From Microbacterium aoyamense (GTDB lineage: Bacteria; Actinomycetota; Actinomycetes; Actinomycetales; Microbacteriaceae), in contig NZ_JAKNUT010000001.1 in the NCBI RefSeq assembly GCF_023155855.1, positions 1,240,001 to 1,304,000 on the forward strand: a stretch of DNA of 64,000 bases. Reading direction: 5' to 3'. The position numbers were made by a program, and so were the translations under genes. Positions 41,542 through 51,806 of the stretch are shown one piece after another. Numbering within the stretch: position 1 is the first letter of the stretch; each line of letters begins with the position of its first letter. Below the pieces are notes generated by a model. That model was not told the DNA's origin, did no database searches, and was given only the letters and a program-made list of their open reading frames with translations.

Positions 41542-43006
41542 CCAGGAGTGCGCGAACGCTCGCGTACCCGTCCGCGGCGACGTCGGGCATCTGCGGCGGA
41601 CCGCCGAAGATCCGCGTGATTCCGGGATGCCGCGCCCATGCCGGCCAGTCGGGATCCCCGTCGCGGACGAACGCGACGGCGGAGCCGTGGACGGCCGCCG
41701 CAAGTCGTTGCGGCGGATCGCTGCCCGCGACGGCGGCGACGCCGTCCGCGCCGAGGCAGTCGAACCAGAACGGCACGTCGAGGCAGTGCAGCGCCCACGT
41801 GCGCGTCGGCGACGGCCAGGCGAAGCGGTAGGCGTACGTGGGGGCGTCACCGCGGGCATCCGCGACTCTGACGACGCCCGAGCGGAAGATCGCGTCGGTC
41901 GCGTAGCGTCCGAGCACCGCCGCCGTTCCCTTGCGCCGCTGCGCGGCATTGGCGGCGAGATATGCGCGGCGTACGTCGCGATCGGTCAGCAGCCGGCCCA
42001 GGAGCGGCCCGACCGGGAGGAAGCGGAGTTTGCCCTTCGCATCGTCGAGCACCATCGTGAATTCGTCGTCGGTCGTGCCGATCACGAGGGGCTTATCAGC
42101 CCCGACTCCGGATTCCAGCGACCCGAGGGTCGGCTGGGCCACGAGATCGCCGTCGATCGCCGGCCCCCACGGCAGGCCCTCGTCGATGAGGCTGCGCACG
42201 CCGGCGAGCGGATCGCGGCCGGGGGCTGCGGCCGCGGCATCCTGCAGCTTCTCGATCTCGGCCTCCGGGACAGAGCCGAATCCGTCGACGGTCGGGGAAA
42301 CGCCCGCGAGGTGCGCGAGTTTGGCCGAGAGCGTGCGGGAACGCTCGACGCTGACGTCGGCCAGCGCGGGCGACAGCGCCCACGCCGCGCGGAACAGGTG
42401 CTGGGCCTTCGGCATGCCGAGGAGCGTGAGCACGGCTCCGCCACCGGCGGACTGACCCGCGATCGTGACGCGGGTAGGGTCGCCGCCGAACGCCGCGATG
42501 TTCGCCTGCACCCATTCGAGGGCCGCGAGCCAGTCGCGGACTCCGCGATTGCTCGGCGCGCCGGCGATGTGCCCGAAGCCGTCGAAGCCGAGGCGGTACG
42601 AGATCGACACCGTCACGATGCCGTCGCGATTGAACGATCGGCCGTCGTACCACGGGCTCGCGGGCGAGCCGGCGACGAATCCGCCGCCGTGGATCCAGAC
42701 GAGCACGGGGAGCTTCGCGTCCGCGGCGCCCGGTGCGGGGGTGAAGACGTTGACGTTGAGCGTAGCGTCCCCCGGGATCGAGGGCTCGGGGATCAGGGTG
42801 ATGCCCTTGTCGCCGCGCTGCGCGGTCGGTGCGTACTCGAGCGCGTCGCGCACGCCCTTCCACGGCTCTGGAGCGACGGGTGCGGCGAACCGCAGGTCGC
42901 CGACCGGCGCCTGTGCGAACGGGATGCCGAGGAACGCCGCGGACCGGCCGCGCCAGCGTCCGCGGACCCTGCCGGACGCGGTCTGCACCACGGGCGCGTC
43001 GGTCAC
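41534..43006 (-). CDS. Type-B carboxylesterase
   Basis: A 490-residue esterase of the carboxylesterase/lipase family. The N-terminus has VRGRWRGRSAAFLGIPFAQAPVGDLRF. VLVWIHGGGFVAG is the oxyanion hole, the nucleophile elbow is IAGQSAGGGA (Ser about 188), and LAALEWVQANIAAFGGDP precedes it. No signal peptide. It is coupled to the TetR gene upstream (ATGA overlap). Opposite lies an MFS-GH3 pair, so it may remove acyl groups such as acetyl or feruloyl from imported glycosides. That role is inference. Confidence 0.88.
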   Translation of the reverse strand: MTDAPVVQTASGRVRGRWRGRSAAFLGIPFAQAPVGDLRFAAPVAPEPWKGVRDALEYAPTAQRGDKGITLIPEPSIPGDATLNVNVFTPAPGAADAKLPVLVWIHGGGFVAGSPASPWYDGRSFNRDGIVTVSISYRLGFDGFGHIAGAPSNRGVRDWLAALEWVQANIAAFGGDPTRVTIAGQSAGGGAVLTLLGMPKAQHLFRAAWALSPALADVSVERSRTLSAKLAHLAGVSPTVDGFGSVPEAEIEKLQDAAAAAPGRDPLAGVRSLIDEGLPWGPAIDGDLVAQPTLGSLESGVGADKPLVIGTTDDEFTMVLDDAKGKLRFLPVGPLLGRLLTDRDVRRAYLAANAAQRRKGTAAVLGRYATDAIFRSGVVRVADARGDAPTYAYRFAWPSPTRTWALHCLDVPFWFDCLGADGVAAVAGSDPPQRLAAAVHGSAVAFVRDGDPDWPAWARHPGITRIFGGPPQMPDVAADGYASVRALLVR

Positions 43007-43626
43007 GCGTCATCCTTCCGTCGGGGCGACAGCGCCTCGAACAGGGCGTCGATCGTCGCGGCCATGTCGACCGAGGGGTCGAGCATCCATTGCACCTGCA
43101 TGCCGTCGGCGACGGCCTGGAACACGCGCGCGAGCGTCTCGGGGTCGATGCGGTCGGTGATCCGGCCATCGGCCTGCTCGCGGCCTATCGCGCCGATGAA
43201 CACCTCGCGCAGCGATGCGCCCCGGTCGAGGAAGAACTGGTGCGCGGGATGCTCGGGGTCGGCGGCATCGACGGACATGCGTGAGAACAGCTGCACGAGT
43301 CCGGGGACCTCGCTGTTGTGACGGATGATGCCGAGGTAGCCGTCGCGCACGTCGGGGAGCAGCGCGGGATCGAGGGTGCCGGGCCCGAAGTGCACGACGT
43401 CCAGCTCATCGCGCTTGCGCAGGATCTCGGCGAAGAGCTCCTCTTTGCTGTCGAAGTAATGCAGGAGTCCGGCTTGGCTCAGGCCCACGGCGTCCGCGAG
43501 CTCCTTGACGGATGCTCCGCGGTAGCCTTCGCGGGCGATCACCTCGAGTGCGCGCTCGAGGATCTCTTCGCGTTTCGCGACTCCCTTGGCGTACGAGCCT
43601 CGTCGTCCTTGCTGCGGCGTGGGCAT
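43003..43626 (-). CDS. TetR-family regulator (RGSYAKG group)
   Basis: A 207-residue TetR regulator with the RGSYAKG tag at residues 9-15 and the HTH SVKELADAVGLSQAGLLHYFDSKEELF (about 40-66). The ligand domain ends AVADGMQVQWMLDPS, close to the homologue at 30647. It is divergent from the MFS-GH3 operon and cotranscribed with the carboxylesterase, which it probably controls together with the symporter. Confidence 0.9.
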   Translation of the reverse strand: MPTPQQGRRGSYAKGVAKREEILERALEVIAREGYRGASVKELADAVGLSQAGLLHYFDSKEELFAEILRKRDELDVVHFGPGTLDPALLPDVRDGYLGIIRHNSEVPGLVQLFSRMSVDAADPEHPAHQFFLDRGASLREVFIGAIGREQADGRITDRIDPETLARVFQAVADGMQVQWMLDPSVDMAATIDALFEALSPRRKDDA

Positions 43627-43649
43627 GAGGCCAGTAAACCGAACGACGC

Positions 43650-43660
43650 TTGATTATCAA
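43650..43660. promoter_or_regulatory. Candidate TetR operator
   Basis: TTGATTATCAA is a perfect palindrome around a central T, 23 nt from the tetR start and about 60 nt before the MFS start, in the 95-nt divergent gap. Confidence 0.55.
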
Positions 43661-43721
43661 AACCTCCTGTCATACGGTTTTGGCGTCGGCATCCACGGCG
43701 GATGCCCGAGAGGACCCGACG

Positions 43722-45026
43722 ATGACGTCAGAACCCGAACTCGCCCCCGCAGCACCCATGACGGAGAACACCTTCGTCGCTACCGCCGCCGGGAACGACG
43801 ATCCGCCGCCGCCCGTCAAGGGCCTGCGCCGTCTCATGGTGTGGATCATCCCGGCGAACCTGGGCATCTTCATGCTGTGGGGGGCGGTGCCCGGCATCCT
43901 CCTGCCGCAGCAGATCACACTCGCCTTCGGCGACGAAGGGCAGATCAACGTCGCCAACCTCGCGATCGTGTCCACGATCGGCGCGTTCGCGGCGATGGTC
44001 GCCCAGCCGATCGCCGGTCAGATCTCCGACCGCACGCGCTCGCGGTTCGGCCGACGTGCGCCATGGATCGTCCTCGGCGCGCTGGCCGGTGCGCTGTCGC
44101 TCATCGGACTCGCGTTCGCCAACTCGCTCGTCGGCTTCATCATCGCGTGGACGCTCGTGCAGATCTCCTTCAACTTCGCGCAGGGACCGCTGTCGGCGAT
44201 CATGCCCGACCGCGTTCCGGTGCGCCGTCGCGGCACCTTCTCGGCGCTCACCGGCATCGGGCTCATGGTCGGTGCCATCGGCGGTCAGATCGTCGGATCC
44301 ATCTTCTTCAACAGCGTCGTGACCGGCTACCTCGTCTTCGCCGTGTTCGCGATCGTCATGTTGACGCTCTTCGTCGTCTTCAACCCCGACTATTCGAGCG
44401 AGAAGCTGCAGCCCGAGCCGTTCAACCTGGTCGAATTCCTCAAGACGTTCTGGGTCAACCCGATCAAGCATCCCGACTTCTTCTGGGCGTTCACGGGCCG
44501 CCTGCTGCTCTACACCGGCTACTTCGCCGTGACCGGCTACCAGCTCTACCTGCTGCAGTACTACTTCGGGATCGAGCACCCCGAGACGGTCATCCCGATC
44601 CTGGGTCTGCTGAGCCTCGTCGGCATCGTCATCTCGATCGTCGTGTCGGGTCCCCTCTCCGATCGGCTCGGCCGGCGCAAGCCCTTCGTGTTCGCCTCGG
44701 CGATCGTCGTGAGCGTGGGGTTCCTGCTGCCGTGGATGTGGCAGGACATCACCGCGTGGATGATCATGACCTTCATCGCGGGCTTCGGCTTCGGCATGTT
44801 CCAGGCGGTCGACACAGCCCTCATCAGCGAAGTGCTGCCCTCGGCCAAGAGCTTCGCGAAGGACCTCGGCGTCGTCAACATCGCGGCGACGCTTCCGCAG
44901 ACCCTCGCGCCGGGCGTAGCCGGTCTGATCGTGCTCGCCTTCGGCTACCAGGGACTGTTCCCCGTCGCGATCGTGCTCGGTGTCCTCGGCGCCTTCGCGA
45001 TCTGGCCGATCAGATCCGTCAAGTGA
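43722..45026 (+). CDS. MFS sugar symporter (GPH-like)
   Basis: A 434-residue transporter with about 12 transmembrane helices after a 40-residue hydrophilic Pro-rich lead. Motif A-like loops GQISDRTRSRFGRRAPWIV and GPLSDRLGRRKPFVFA sit after helices 2 and 8, and FNFAQGPLSAIMPDRVP is typical of glycoside/sucrose-type symporters. ATG 43722 is preceded by GAGAGGA. The GH3 gene follows 30 nt later, so this is a simple import-and-hydrolyse unit. Substrate probably a beta-linked disaccharide or aryl glycoside. Confidence 0.85.
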   Translation: MTSEPELAPAAPMTENTFVATAAGNDDPPPPVKGLRRLMVWIIPANLGIFMLWGAVPGILLPQQITLAFGDEGQINVANLAIVSTIGAFAAMVAQPIAGQISDRTRSRFGRRAPWIVLGALAGALSLIGLAFANSLVGFIIAWTLVQISFNFAQGPLSAIMPDRVPVRRRGTFSALTGIGLMVGAIGGQIVGSIFFNSVVTGYLVFAVFAIVMLTLFVVFNPDYSSEKLQPEPFNLVEFLKTFWVNPIKHPDFFWAFTGRLLLYTGYFAVTGYQLYLLQYYFGIEHPETVIPILGLLSLVGIVISIVVSGPLSDRLGRRKPFVFASAIVVSVGFLLPWMWQDITAWMIMTFIAGFGFGMFQAVDTALISEVLPSAKSFAKDLGVVNIAATLPQTLAPGVAGLIVLAFGYQGLFPVAIVLGVLGAFAIWPIRSVK

Positions 45027-45056
45027 CACTCCCCACCCGATACGAAAGCTGATGAG

Positions 45057-47327
45057 ATGACCGATATGACCGAACTGACCCTGGAAGAGAACGCGTCCCT
45101 GACGAGCGGCGCGAGCTTCTGGTACACCAAGCCCATCGAGCGGGCGGGCATCCCTTCGCTCACGCTCACCGACGGCCCGCACGGATTGCGCAAGCAGCGC
45201 GAGGGCGGCGACCACCTCGGCATCGGCGACAGCGTGCCGGCGACGTGCTTCCCGCCCGCCGTCGCGCTCGGCTCGTCCTGGGACGTCGAACTCGTGGCGC
45301 GCGTGGGAGAGGCGCTCGGCGTCGAGACCTCGATCGAGGGCGTCGCGGTGCTGCTGGGCCCGGGCGTGAACATCAAGCGCTCGCCGCTGTGCGGCCGCAA
45401 CTTCGAGTACCTCTCAGAGGACCCGATCGTCTCGGGCGTGCTGGGCGCCGCGTATGTGAAGGGCGTGCAGTCCCAGGGTGTGGGCACGTCGCTCAAGCAC
45501 TTCGCGGCCAACAACCAGGAGGACGACCGCATGCGCTCGTCGTCCGATGTCGACCCGCGCCCCCTTCGCGAGATCTACCTCCGCGGGTTCCAGCGGGTCG
45601 TCGAGGACGCCCAGCCGTGGACCGTCATGTGCTCCTACAACCGCATCAACGGCGTCTACGCGTCGGAGGACCCGTGGCTGCTCACACAGGTCCTGCGCGA
45701 CGAATGGGGCTTCGACGGTCTCGTCGTCTCGGATTGGGGTGCCGTCAACGAGCGCGTCGCGGGTCTCGCAGCGGGCATGGACCTCGAGATGCCGTCATCG
45801 AACGGCGTCACCGATGCGCAGATCGTGGCGGCGGTGCAGAACGGCTCGCTCGACGAGTCTGTCGTGGATGTCGCGGCCGGCCGCGTGCTCGACCTCGTGC
45901 GCAAGGCGCAGGCGGGTGCGGGCGCGGTGCGGGGCCCGCTCGACGTCGATGCCCACCACGCGCTCGCGCGCGAAGCGGCGGGGCGGGGCATCGTGCTCCT
46001 CAAGAACGAGGGCGCCGTGCTGCCGCTCGCGAAGGACGCGAGGATCGCGGTCATCGGCGAATTCGCCGAGGCGCCGCGCTATCAGGGCGCCGGATCGTCG
46101 ATGATCAATCCCACCCGCCTCGACAATGCGCTCGACGAGATCCGCGCCCTCGCAGCGCGTGACGTCGCGTACGCGAAGGGCTTCGGCATCCACTCGTCGA
46201 CGACGGACGCCGACAACGCGGGGCTGCGGACGGAGGCGGTGGATGCCGCGGCCGCCGCCGAGGTCGTCGTGCTGTTCCTCGGCCTGCCGGCGCGCCTCGA
46301 GTCCGAGGGCTACGACCGCGAGGACATCGATCTGCCGGCGGAGCAGCTCGCCCTGCTCGACGCCGTGCTCGAGGTGAACCCGAACGTCGTCGTCGTCGTC
46401 TCGAACGGCGGCGTCGTGGCGCTGCCCTTCGCCGCTCGCGTCCCCGCGATCCTCGAGGGCTGGCTTCTCGGCCAGGCGGGCGGGGGCGCGATCGCCGACG
46501 TCCTCTACGGCGACGTGAACCCCTCCGCGAAGCTGACCGAGACGATCCCGCTGCGCCTCGAAGACACCCCTGCGTATCTCGACTTCCCGGGGGAGTTCTC
46601 GCACACGCGCTACGGCGAGGGCCTGTTCGTCGGCTACCGCTGGTACGACGCGCGACGGATGGACGTCGCATTCCCGTTCGGGCATGGAATCTCCTACACG
46701 ACGTTCGCGTACGGTGATGCTTCTGCCGTACGTGGTGCCGACGGCGACATCGAGGTGACCGTCGAGGTCGCCAACACGGGCGACCGCGCAGGCCGAGAGA
46801 TCGTGCAGGTCTACACGTCGGTGCCGGGAGGGAGGGTGCAGCGTCCCGTGCGCGAGCTGAAGGCGTTCACCTCCGTCGAGCTCGCCGCCGGTGAGACTCG
46901 TCAGGTCAGCATGACCGTCCGGCGCGACGACCTCGCATATTGGGACATCCGCTCGGACTCCTGGGTCGTCGAGGGCGGGACGTACGTCATCGACGTCGCG
47001 GCGTCGAGCCGCGACATCCGCACCTCCGCCTCCGTCGACGTGGAGGGGGACGCCGTCACCCTGCCGCTGTCGAAGACGTCGTCGATCGGCGAGGTCATGG
47101 CGCACCCCGTCGTCGGCCCGATGGTGCAGGCGGCGATCGCGCAGATGATGGGGTCGATGGACGGCGCCGCCGCGATCATGCCCGAGGGCGTGGACGCCTC
47201 CAAGATGATGGAGTCGTTCCCGATCGGCCGGGCGGGCATGTTCGCCGCCGCGAGCGGCAGCCCCGGCGGTGTGAGCCCCGAGATGATCGACGGCCTGATC
47301 GCGATGGCGAACGCCCCGCAGGGCTGA
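45057..47327 (+). CDS. GH3-family beta-glucosidase
   Basis: A 756-residue GH3 enzyme. Features in order: TLTDGPHGLRKQ, LLGPGVNIKRSPLCGRNFEYLSEDP, SLKHFAANNQEDDRM, and the nucleophile Asp in GLVVSDWGAV (about 225). The second domain has GLPARLESEGYDREDIDLP, and the FnIII domain has VEVANTGDRAGREIVQVY. After FnIII a 90-residue Met/Ala-rich helical tail (SIGEVMAHPVVGPMVQ to the end) extends the protein. No PA14 insert, unlike the GH3 at 22710. No signal peptide. Coupled to the MFS gene upstream. Confidence 0.92.
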   Translation: MTDMTELTLEENASLTSGASFWYTKPIERAGIPSLTLTDGPHGLRKQREGGDHLGIGDSVPATCFPPAVALGSSWDVELVARVGEALGVETSIEGVAVLLGPGVNIKRSPLCGRNFEYLSEDPIVSGVLGAAYVKGVQSQGVGTSLKHFAANNQEDDRMRSSSDVDPRPLREIYLRGFQRVVEDAQPWTVMCSYNRINGVYASEDPWLLTQVLRDEWGFDGLVVSDWGAVNERVAGLAAGMDLEMPSSNGVTDAQIVAAVQNGSLDESVVDVAAGRVLDLVRKAQAGAGAVRGPLDVDAHHALAREAAGRGIVLLKNEGAVLPLAKDARIAVIGEFAEAPRYQGAGSSMINPTRLDNALDEIRALAARDVAYAKGFGIHSSTTDADNAGLRTEAVDAAAAAEVVVLFLGLPARLESEGYDREDIDLPAEQLALLDAVLEVNPNVVVVVSNGGVVALPFAARVPAILEGWLLGQAGGGAIADVLYGDVNPSAKLTETIPLRLEDTPAYLDFPGEFSHTRYGEGLFVGYRWYDARRMDVAFPFGHGISYTTFAYGDASAVRGADGDIEVTVEVANTGDRAGREIVQVYTSVPGGRVQRPVRELKAFTSVELAAGETRQVSMTVRRDDLAYWDIRSDSWVVEGGTYVIDVAASSRDIRTSASVDVEGDAVTLPLSKTSSIGEVMAHPVVGPMVQAAIAQMMGSMDGAAAIMPEGVDASKMMESFPIGRAGMFAAASGSPGGVSPEMIDGLIAMANAPQG

Positions 47328-47348
47328 ACCCGGACGCGGCTTGCCGCC

Positions 47349-47417
47349 GCGAGAACTCATCTGCGTGGCGAGGACATCCCGATCACCGGTGTTCTCGTCC
47401 CGCGGATGGGTTCTCGC
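47349..47417. repeat. Four-copy inverted-word element (GCGAGAAC family)
   Basis: Between converging GH3 and alpha/beta hydrolase genes: forward GCGAGAACTCATC (47349-47361) and GCGAGGACATC (47368-47378), reverse GGTGTTCTCGTC (47388-47399) and GATGGGTTCTCGC (47405-47417). The outer arms pair over about 17 nt with two G-U-compatible changes, and the inner arms pair too. Same word-word-inverse-inverse layout as the GAACCCAC elements. Confidence 0.7.
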
Positions 47418-47429
47418 GGTTCTGGAGGG

Positions 47430-48314
<885 letters not shown>

Positions 48315-48368
48315 CTAGAGCGCGGCATCCGGACCCGCCAGGGGTTGACGCGAAACGTCGCGCGACGT

Positions 48369-49538
48369 TCACCCGTCGCGGTGAGCGCCCTGTGACGGCG
48401 TGACGGTGAAGACCGTCGGCGCGCGGAAGCCGGACGCCGCGAACACGGATGCCACGGCCGCGCGCACCTCGTCGACCCGGTCGTGGGGGACGAGGGCGAT
48501 CGCCGCGCCGCCGAAACCACCTCCTGTCATGCGCGCGCCGATCGCACCCGCGCCCAGAGCGGACTCGACGGCGGCGTCGAGTTCGAGGGTCGAGATCTCG
48601 AAGTCGTCGCGCATCGAGGCGTGCGACGCTGTCAGCAGGTCGCCGATGGATGCCGCGCCCTCCTCGGTCAGGGTGCGGACGGTATCGAGCACTCGCTGGT
48701 TCTCGGTGACGATGTGGCGCACACGCCGGAAGGTGACGTCGTCCAGCAGGTCCTGGGCGCGCGGCAGGTCGTCGATGCCGACGTCACGCAGCGCGGACAC
48801 CCCGAGGACGGACGCTCCGTGCTCGCACGACGCGCGGCGCTCTCGGTAGCCGCCCGTCGCGTGGGCGTGCGTGACGTTCGTGTCGATCACGACGAGATCG
48901 AGACCGGCGTCGGCGAAGCCCAGGTCGATGACTCGCGCGTCGAGAGACCGGCAGTCGAGGAAGATCGCGGAGTCTGTGCGGCCGAGCATCGACGCCATCT
49001 GGTCCATGATGCCCGTAGGGGCGCCGACGGCCTCGTTCTCGGCCGTGCGACCCACCTGAGCGAGGGTGACGGGGTCGAGGCCGAGACCCCACGTGTCGTT
49101 CAGCGCCGATGCCGTCGCCCCTTCGATGGCCGCCGATGACGACAAGCCGGCGCCGACCGGCACATCGGAGGCGAAGGCGAGGTCGACACCGGAGACACCC
49201 GTCGCTCCCGTCCGCCGGAGCAGTGCCCACGCGACGCCCAGCGGGTAGCGCGCCCACTCCACGATCTCGTCGCGCCTGTCGGGGAAGACCTCATCGAGCT
49301 GCGCGAGCGGCAGCTCGACCGGGTTCTCGTCGAAGGTCGAGATCACGCGGACGACGCCGTCGTCGCGGGAGCCGAGGGCCACCCGGGTGCGGTGCTCGAT
49401 CGCGAAGGGCAGCACGAAGCCGTCGTTGTAGTCGGTGTGCTCGCCGATCAGGTTGGCGCGGCCGGGAGCCGACCAGGTGCCCGAAGGCTGGGTGCCGAAG
49501 GCGCCTGAGAAGAGGCGGGTCGCGGACGTGGGGACCAT
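48369..49538 (-). CDS. galK: Galactokinase
   Basis: A 389-residue GHMP kinase that phosphorylates alpha-D-galactose to galactose 1-phosphate. The galactokinase signature GRANLIGEHTDYNDGFVLP (from residue 26) is complete, GAGLSSSAAIE is the ATP loop and GARMTGGGFGGAAIALV the C-terminal GHMP motif. Start ATG 49538 shares a base with the galT stop (TGATG). With galT it forms a Leloir pair fed by the two GH35 enzymes nearby. No galE is present in the window. Confidence 0.96.
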   Translation of the reverse strand: MVPTSATRLFSGAFGTQPSGTWSAPGRANLIGEHTDYNDGFVLPFAIEHRTRVALGSRDDGVVRVISTFDENPVELPLAQLDEVFPDRRDEIVEWARYPLGVAWALLRRTGATGVSGVDLAFASDVPVGAGLSSSAAIEGATASALNDTWGLGLDPVTLAQVGRTAENEAVGAPTGIMDQMASMLGRTDSAIFLDCRSLDARVIDLGFADAGLDLVVIDTNVTHAHATGGYRERRASCEHGASVLGVSALRDVGIDDLPRAQDLLDDVTFRRVRHIVTENQRVLDTVRTLTEEGAASIGDLLTASHASMRDDFEISTLELDAAVESALGAGAIGARMTGGGFGGAAIALVPHDRVDEVRAAVASVFAASGFRAPTVFTVTPSQGAHRDG

Positions 49539-50674
49539 CACTGCACCTCCGGAACCCGCGCGACGGCGTCGCGCAGTCTCTCGGCTGCGGCTTCGGGCAG
49601 CACATCGCCGATCCACGCGCCCATCGCCGCTTCGGACCCGGCGAGGTACTTCAGGCGATCGACGGCGCGCCGGGGGGACGTGATCTGCAGATTGAGGCGC
49701 ACCGCGTCGCGGCCGCCGTCCGCGGGCGCCTGATGCCATGCGGCGATGTAGGGGGTGGGGGTCTCGTACAGTGCGTCGACGCCGCGGAGCAGGCGGAGGT
49801 AGAAGGGAGCGAGCTCGTCGCGCTCGGCGTCCGTCGTCTCGGCGAGGTCGGCGACGTGCCGGTGCGGCAGCACATGCACTTCGAGGGGCCAACGGGCGGC
49901 GAACGGCACGAAGGCGGTCCAGTGCTCGCCCTGGAGGATGACGCGCTCGGACGCGCTCTCGGACTCCAGGATCCGCGCGAAGAGGTCGGGGCCTTCGCGA
50001 TCGATCGACGCGAGCAGCGAGGTCGTTCGCGGAGTCACGTAGGGGTAGGCGTAGATCTGGCCGTGCGGGTGGGCGAGCGTGACGCCGATGGCCTCGCCGC
50101 GATTCTCGAACGGGAAGACCTGCGCGACGCCGGGCAGCGCCGACAGCGCAGCGGTGCGATCGGCCCACGCTTCGATCACCGTGCGGGCACGTGTCGGGGT
50201 GAGGGTGCCGAACGACCCGGAGTGCTCGGGGCTGAAGCACACGACCTCGCACCGGCCGACCGACGGCAGGGTGCGGTCGAGCCCCGGGGCATCGAGGTCA
50301 TCGGAGCCGCCGAGCGCGGGGCCGAACGACGGGGACTTGTTCTCGAACACCGCGACGTCGTAGAGCGACGGGATCTCGGAGGGGTTGCCGGGCGACTGCG
50401 GTGCGAGCGGATCCAGCTCGGCCGGCGGCAGGAAGGCGCGGTTCTGCCGGGCGGCGGCGATCGAGACCCAGTCCCCGGTGAGGACGTCGCGACGCATCGA
50501 CGCTGTCTCGGGTCGAGGGTCGAGCAGGCGGGCGTCGATCGAACGCTCCGGCGGCAGGGTGGTTCCCGGGTCGTCGTAGTAGATCAGCTCGCGGCCGTCG
50601 GCCAGGCTCGTCGAGCGCTTCACGACCCCCGCGCCGAGCGTCTCGGGCGTGCCGTACTCAGGAAGATCACGCAT
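49538..50674 (-). CDS. galT: Galactose-1-phosphate uridylyltransferase
   Basis: A 378-residue HIT-superfamily enzyme. The nucleotidyl-His motif TLAHPHGQIYAYP is intact. Upstream are GDWVSIAAARQNRAF, SPSFGPAL and SPEHSGSFGTL, and downstream PLEVHVLPHRHVADLA. It transfers UMP between UDP-glucose and galactose 1-phosphate. The ATG at 50674 is used; a GTG 6 nt upstream is possible. The start lies inside a candidate operator, and no Shine-Dalgarno sequence is obvious, hinting at a leaderless mRNA. Divergent from a GalR-like gene. Confidence 0.95.
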   Translation of the reverse strand: MRDLPEYGTPETLGAGVVKRSTSLADGRELIYYDDPGTTLPPERSIDARLLDPRPETASMRRDVLTGDWVSIAAARQNRAFLPPAELDPLAPQSPGNPSEIPSLYDVAVFENKSPSFGPALGGSDDLDAPGLDRTLPSVGRCEVVCFSPEHSGSFGTLTPTRARTVIEAWADRTAALSALPGVAQVFPFENRGEAIGVTLAHPHGQIYAYPYVTPRTTSLLASIDREGPDLFARILESESASERVILQGEHWTAFVPFAARWPLEVHVLPHRHVADLAETTDAERDELAPFYLRLLRGVDALYETPTPYIAAWHQAPADGGRDAVRLNLQITSPRRAVDRLKYLAGSEAAMGAWIGDVLPEAAAERLRDAVARVPEVQ

Positions 50675-50717
50675 GTTCACGTCAACACGGTAGCAATCGA
50701 GCCGTGGTAACGTCAAC
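50675..50717. promoter_or_regulatory. Paired operator-like sites of the galactose locus
   Basis: GTTCACGTCAAC (50675-50686) and GGTAACGTCAAC (50706-50717) are both near-palindromes around ACGT, with centres 31 bp apart (about three helical turns). They fill the galT-galR gap and probably bind the LacI-type protein encoded beside them. Confidence 0.6.
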
Positions 50718-50745
50718 ATGCCTGAGTTGTGCACGGGAGGTGCGG

Positions 50746-51801
50746 GTGGACGACGACATCGCGGCGCTGCTGCGGCTCGAAGCCGAAGAGGAGCGGAAGC
50801 GGAGCGGCGCCCCACGCGGTCGGCGCGCAGCCGATTCTTCGCGGCGGGTGTCGATGGCGGATGTCGCGGCGCGAGCCGGCGTGTCGGGCCAGACCGTCTC
50901 GCGGGTCGTCAACGACAGCCCGCGCGTCGATCCGGCGACGCGCGCACGCGTCGAAGCTGCGATGCTCGACCTCGGCTACCGCCCGCACCGCGCCGCTCGC
51001 GCCCTGAGGACGGGCCGCAGTCAGACGATCGGGCTGGTCGTGTCGACGCTCGCGACGGTCGGCAACTTCCGGATGCTGCAGGCCGTCGCCGACGCGGCGG
51101 CGGCGCGTGGCTACGCGCTCACCGTGGTCACCGCGACCGGTCCGGGTTCGGTCGCCGACGCGTTCGAGCGACTGCGCGAGCAGGGCGTCGACGGCGCGAT
51201 CGTCCTCAACGAGGCGACGGCGATCGCTCGGGACGCCGCGGCCCCTGCGGGACTGCGCCTCGTCGTGGTCGACTCGTCCGCCGATGACCGCTTCGGCGTC
51301 GTCGGATCCGATCACGAGGGCGGCGCCTTCGCGGCGACGCGGCATCTTCTCGCGGCCGGCCATCAGATGGTGTGGCACATCGCGGGACCCGAAGACTCCT
51401 TCGCGGCGGCGGCGCGGGAGCGCGGCTGGCGCGCGGCACTCGCGGGCCGCGCGACGCCCGACCCGATCCGCGGCGACTGGACCGCGGCATCCGGACACTC
51501 GGCCGGACTCGCCCTGCCCGCCGACGTCACCGCTGTCTTCTGCGCCAACGATCAGATGGCCCTCGGAGCCATGCGCGCGCTCGCCGACACGGGCAGGCGC
51601 ATCCCCGACGATGTCGCGGTCGTGGGCTTCGACGACGTCGCCGACGCGGCGGACTTCCGGCCGCCGCTCACGACCGTCCGTCAGGACTTCGACGCGCTGG
51701 GGGAGCGGGCGGTGACCGCCCTCGTCGGGTCGATCGGCGGCGCAGCGCCCGTCGCCGAGATCGTGCCGACGCGCCTCATCGTGCGCGAGAGCGCGCCCTG
51801 A
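50746..51801 (+). CDS. LacI/GalR-family regulator of the galactose genes
   Basis: A 351-residue regulator with an unusual 35-residue N-terminal lead rich in Glu and Arg before the HTH (MADVAARAGVSGQTVSRVVNDSP). The hinge RAARALRTGRS and an effector domain containing NDQMALGAMRAL and GFDDVADAADFRPPLTTVRQ follow. GTG 50746 is chosen because GGGAGG precedes it at good spacing; initiation at the ATG just before the HTH is possible. Divergent from galTK and close to GH35 genes, it most likely represses galactoside use. Confidence 0.88.
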   Translation: MDDDIAALLRLEAEEERKRSGAPRGRRAADSSRRVSMADVAARAGVSGQTVSRVVNDSPRVDPATRARVEAAMLDLGYRPHRAARALRTGRSQTIGLVVSTLATVGNFRMLQAVADAAAARGYALTVVTATGPGSVADAFERLREQGVDGAIVLNEATAIARDAAAPAGLRLVVVDSSADDRFGVVGSDHEGGAFAATRHLLAAGHQMVWHIAGPEDSFAAAARERGWRAALAGRATPDPIRGDWTAASGHSAGLALPADVTAVFCANDQMALGAMRALADTGRRIPDDVAVVGFDDVADAADFRPPLTTVRQDFDALGERAVTALVGSIGGAAPVAEIVPTRLIVRESAP

Positions 51802-51806
51802 CACCG

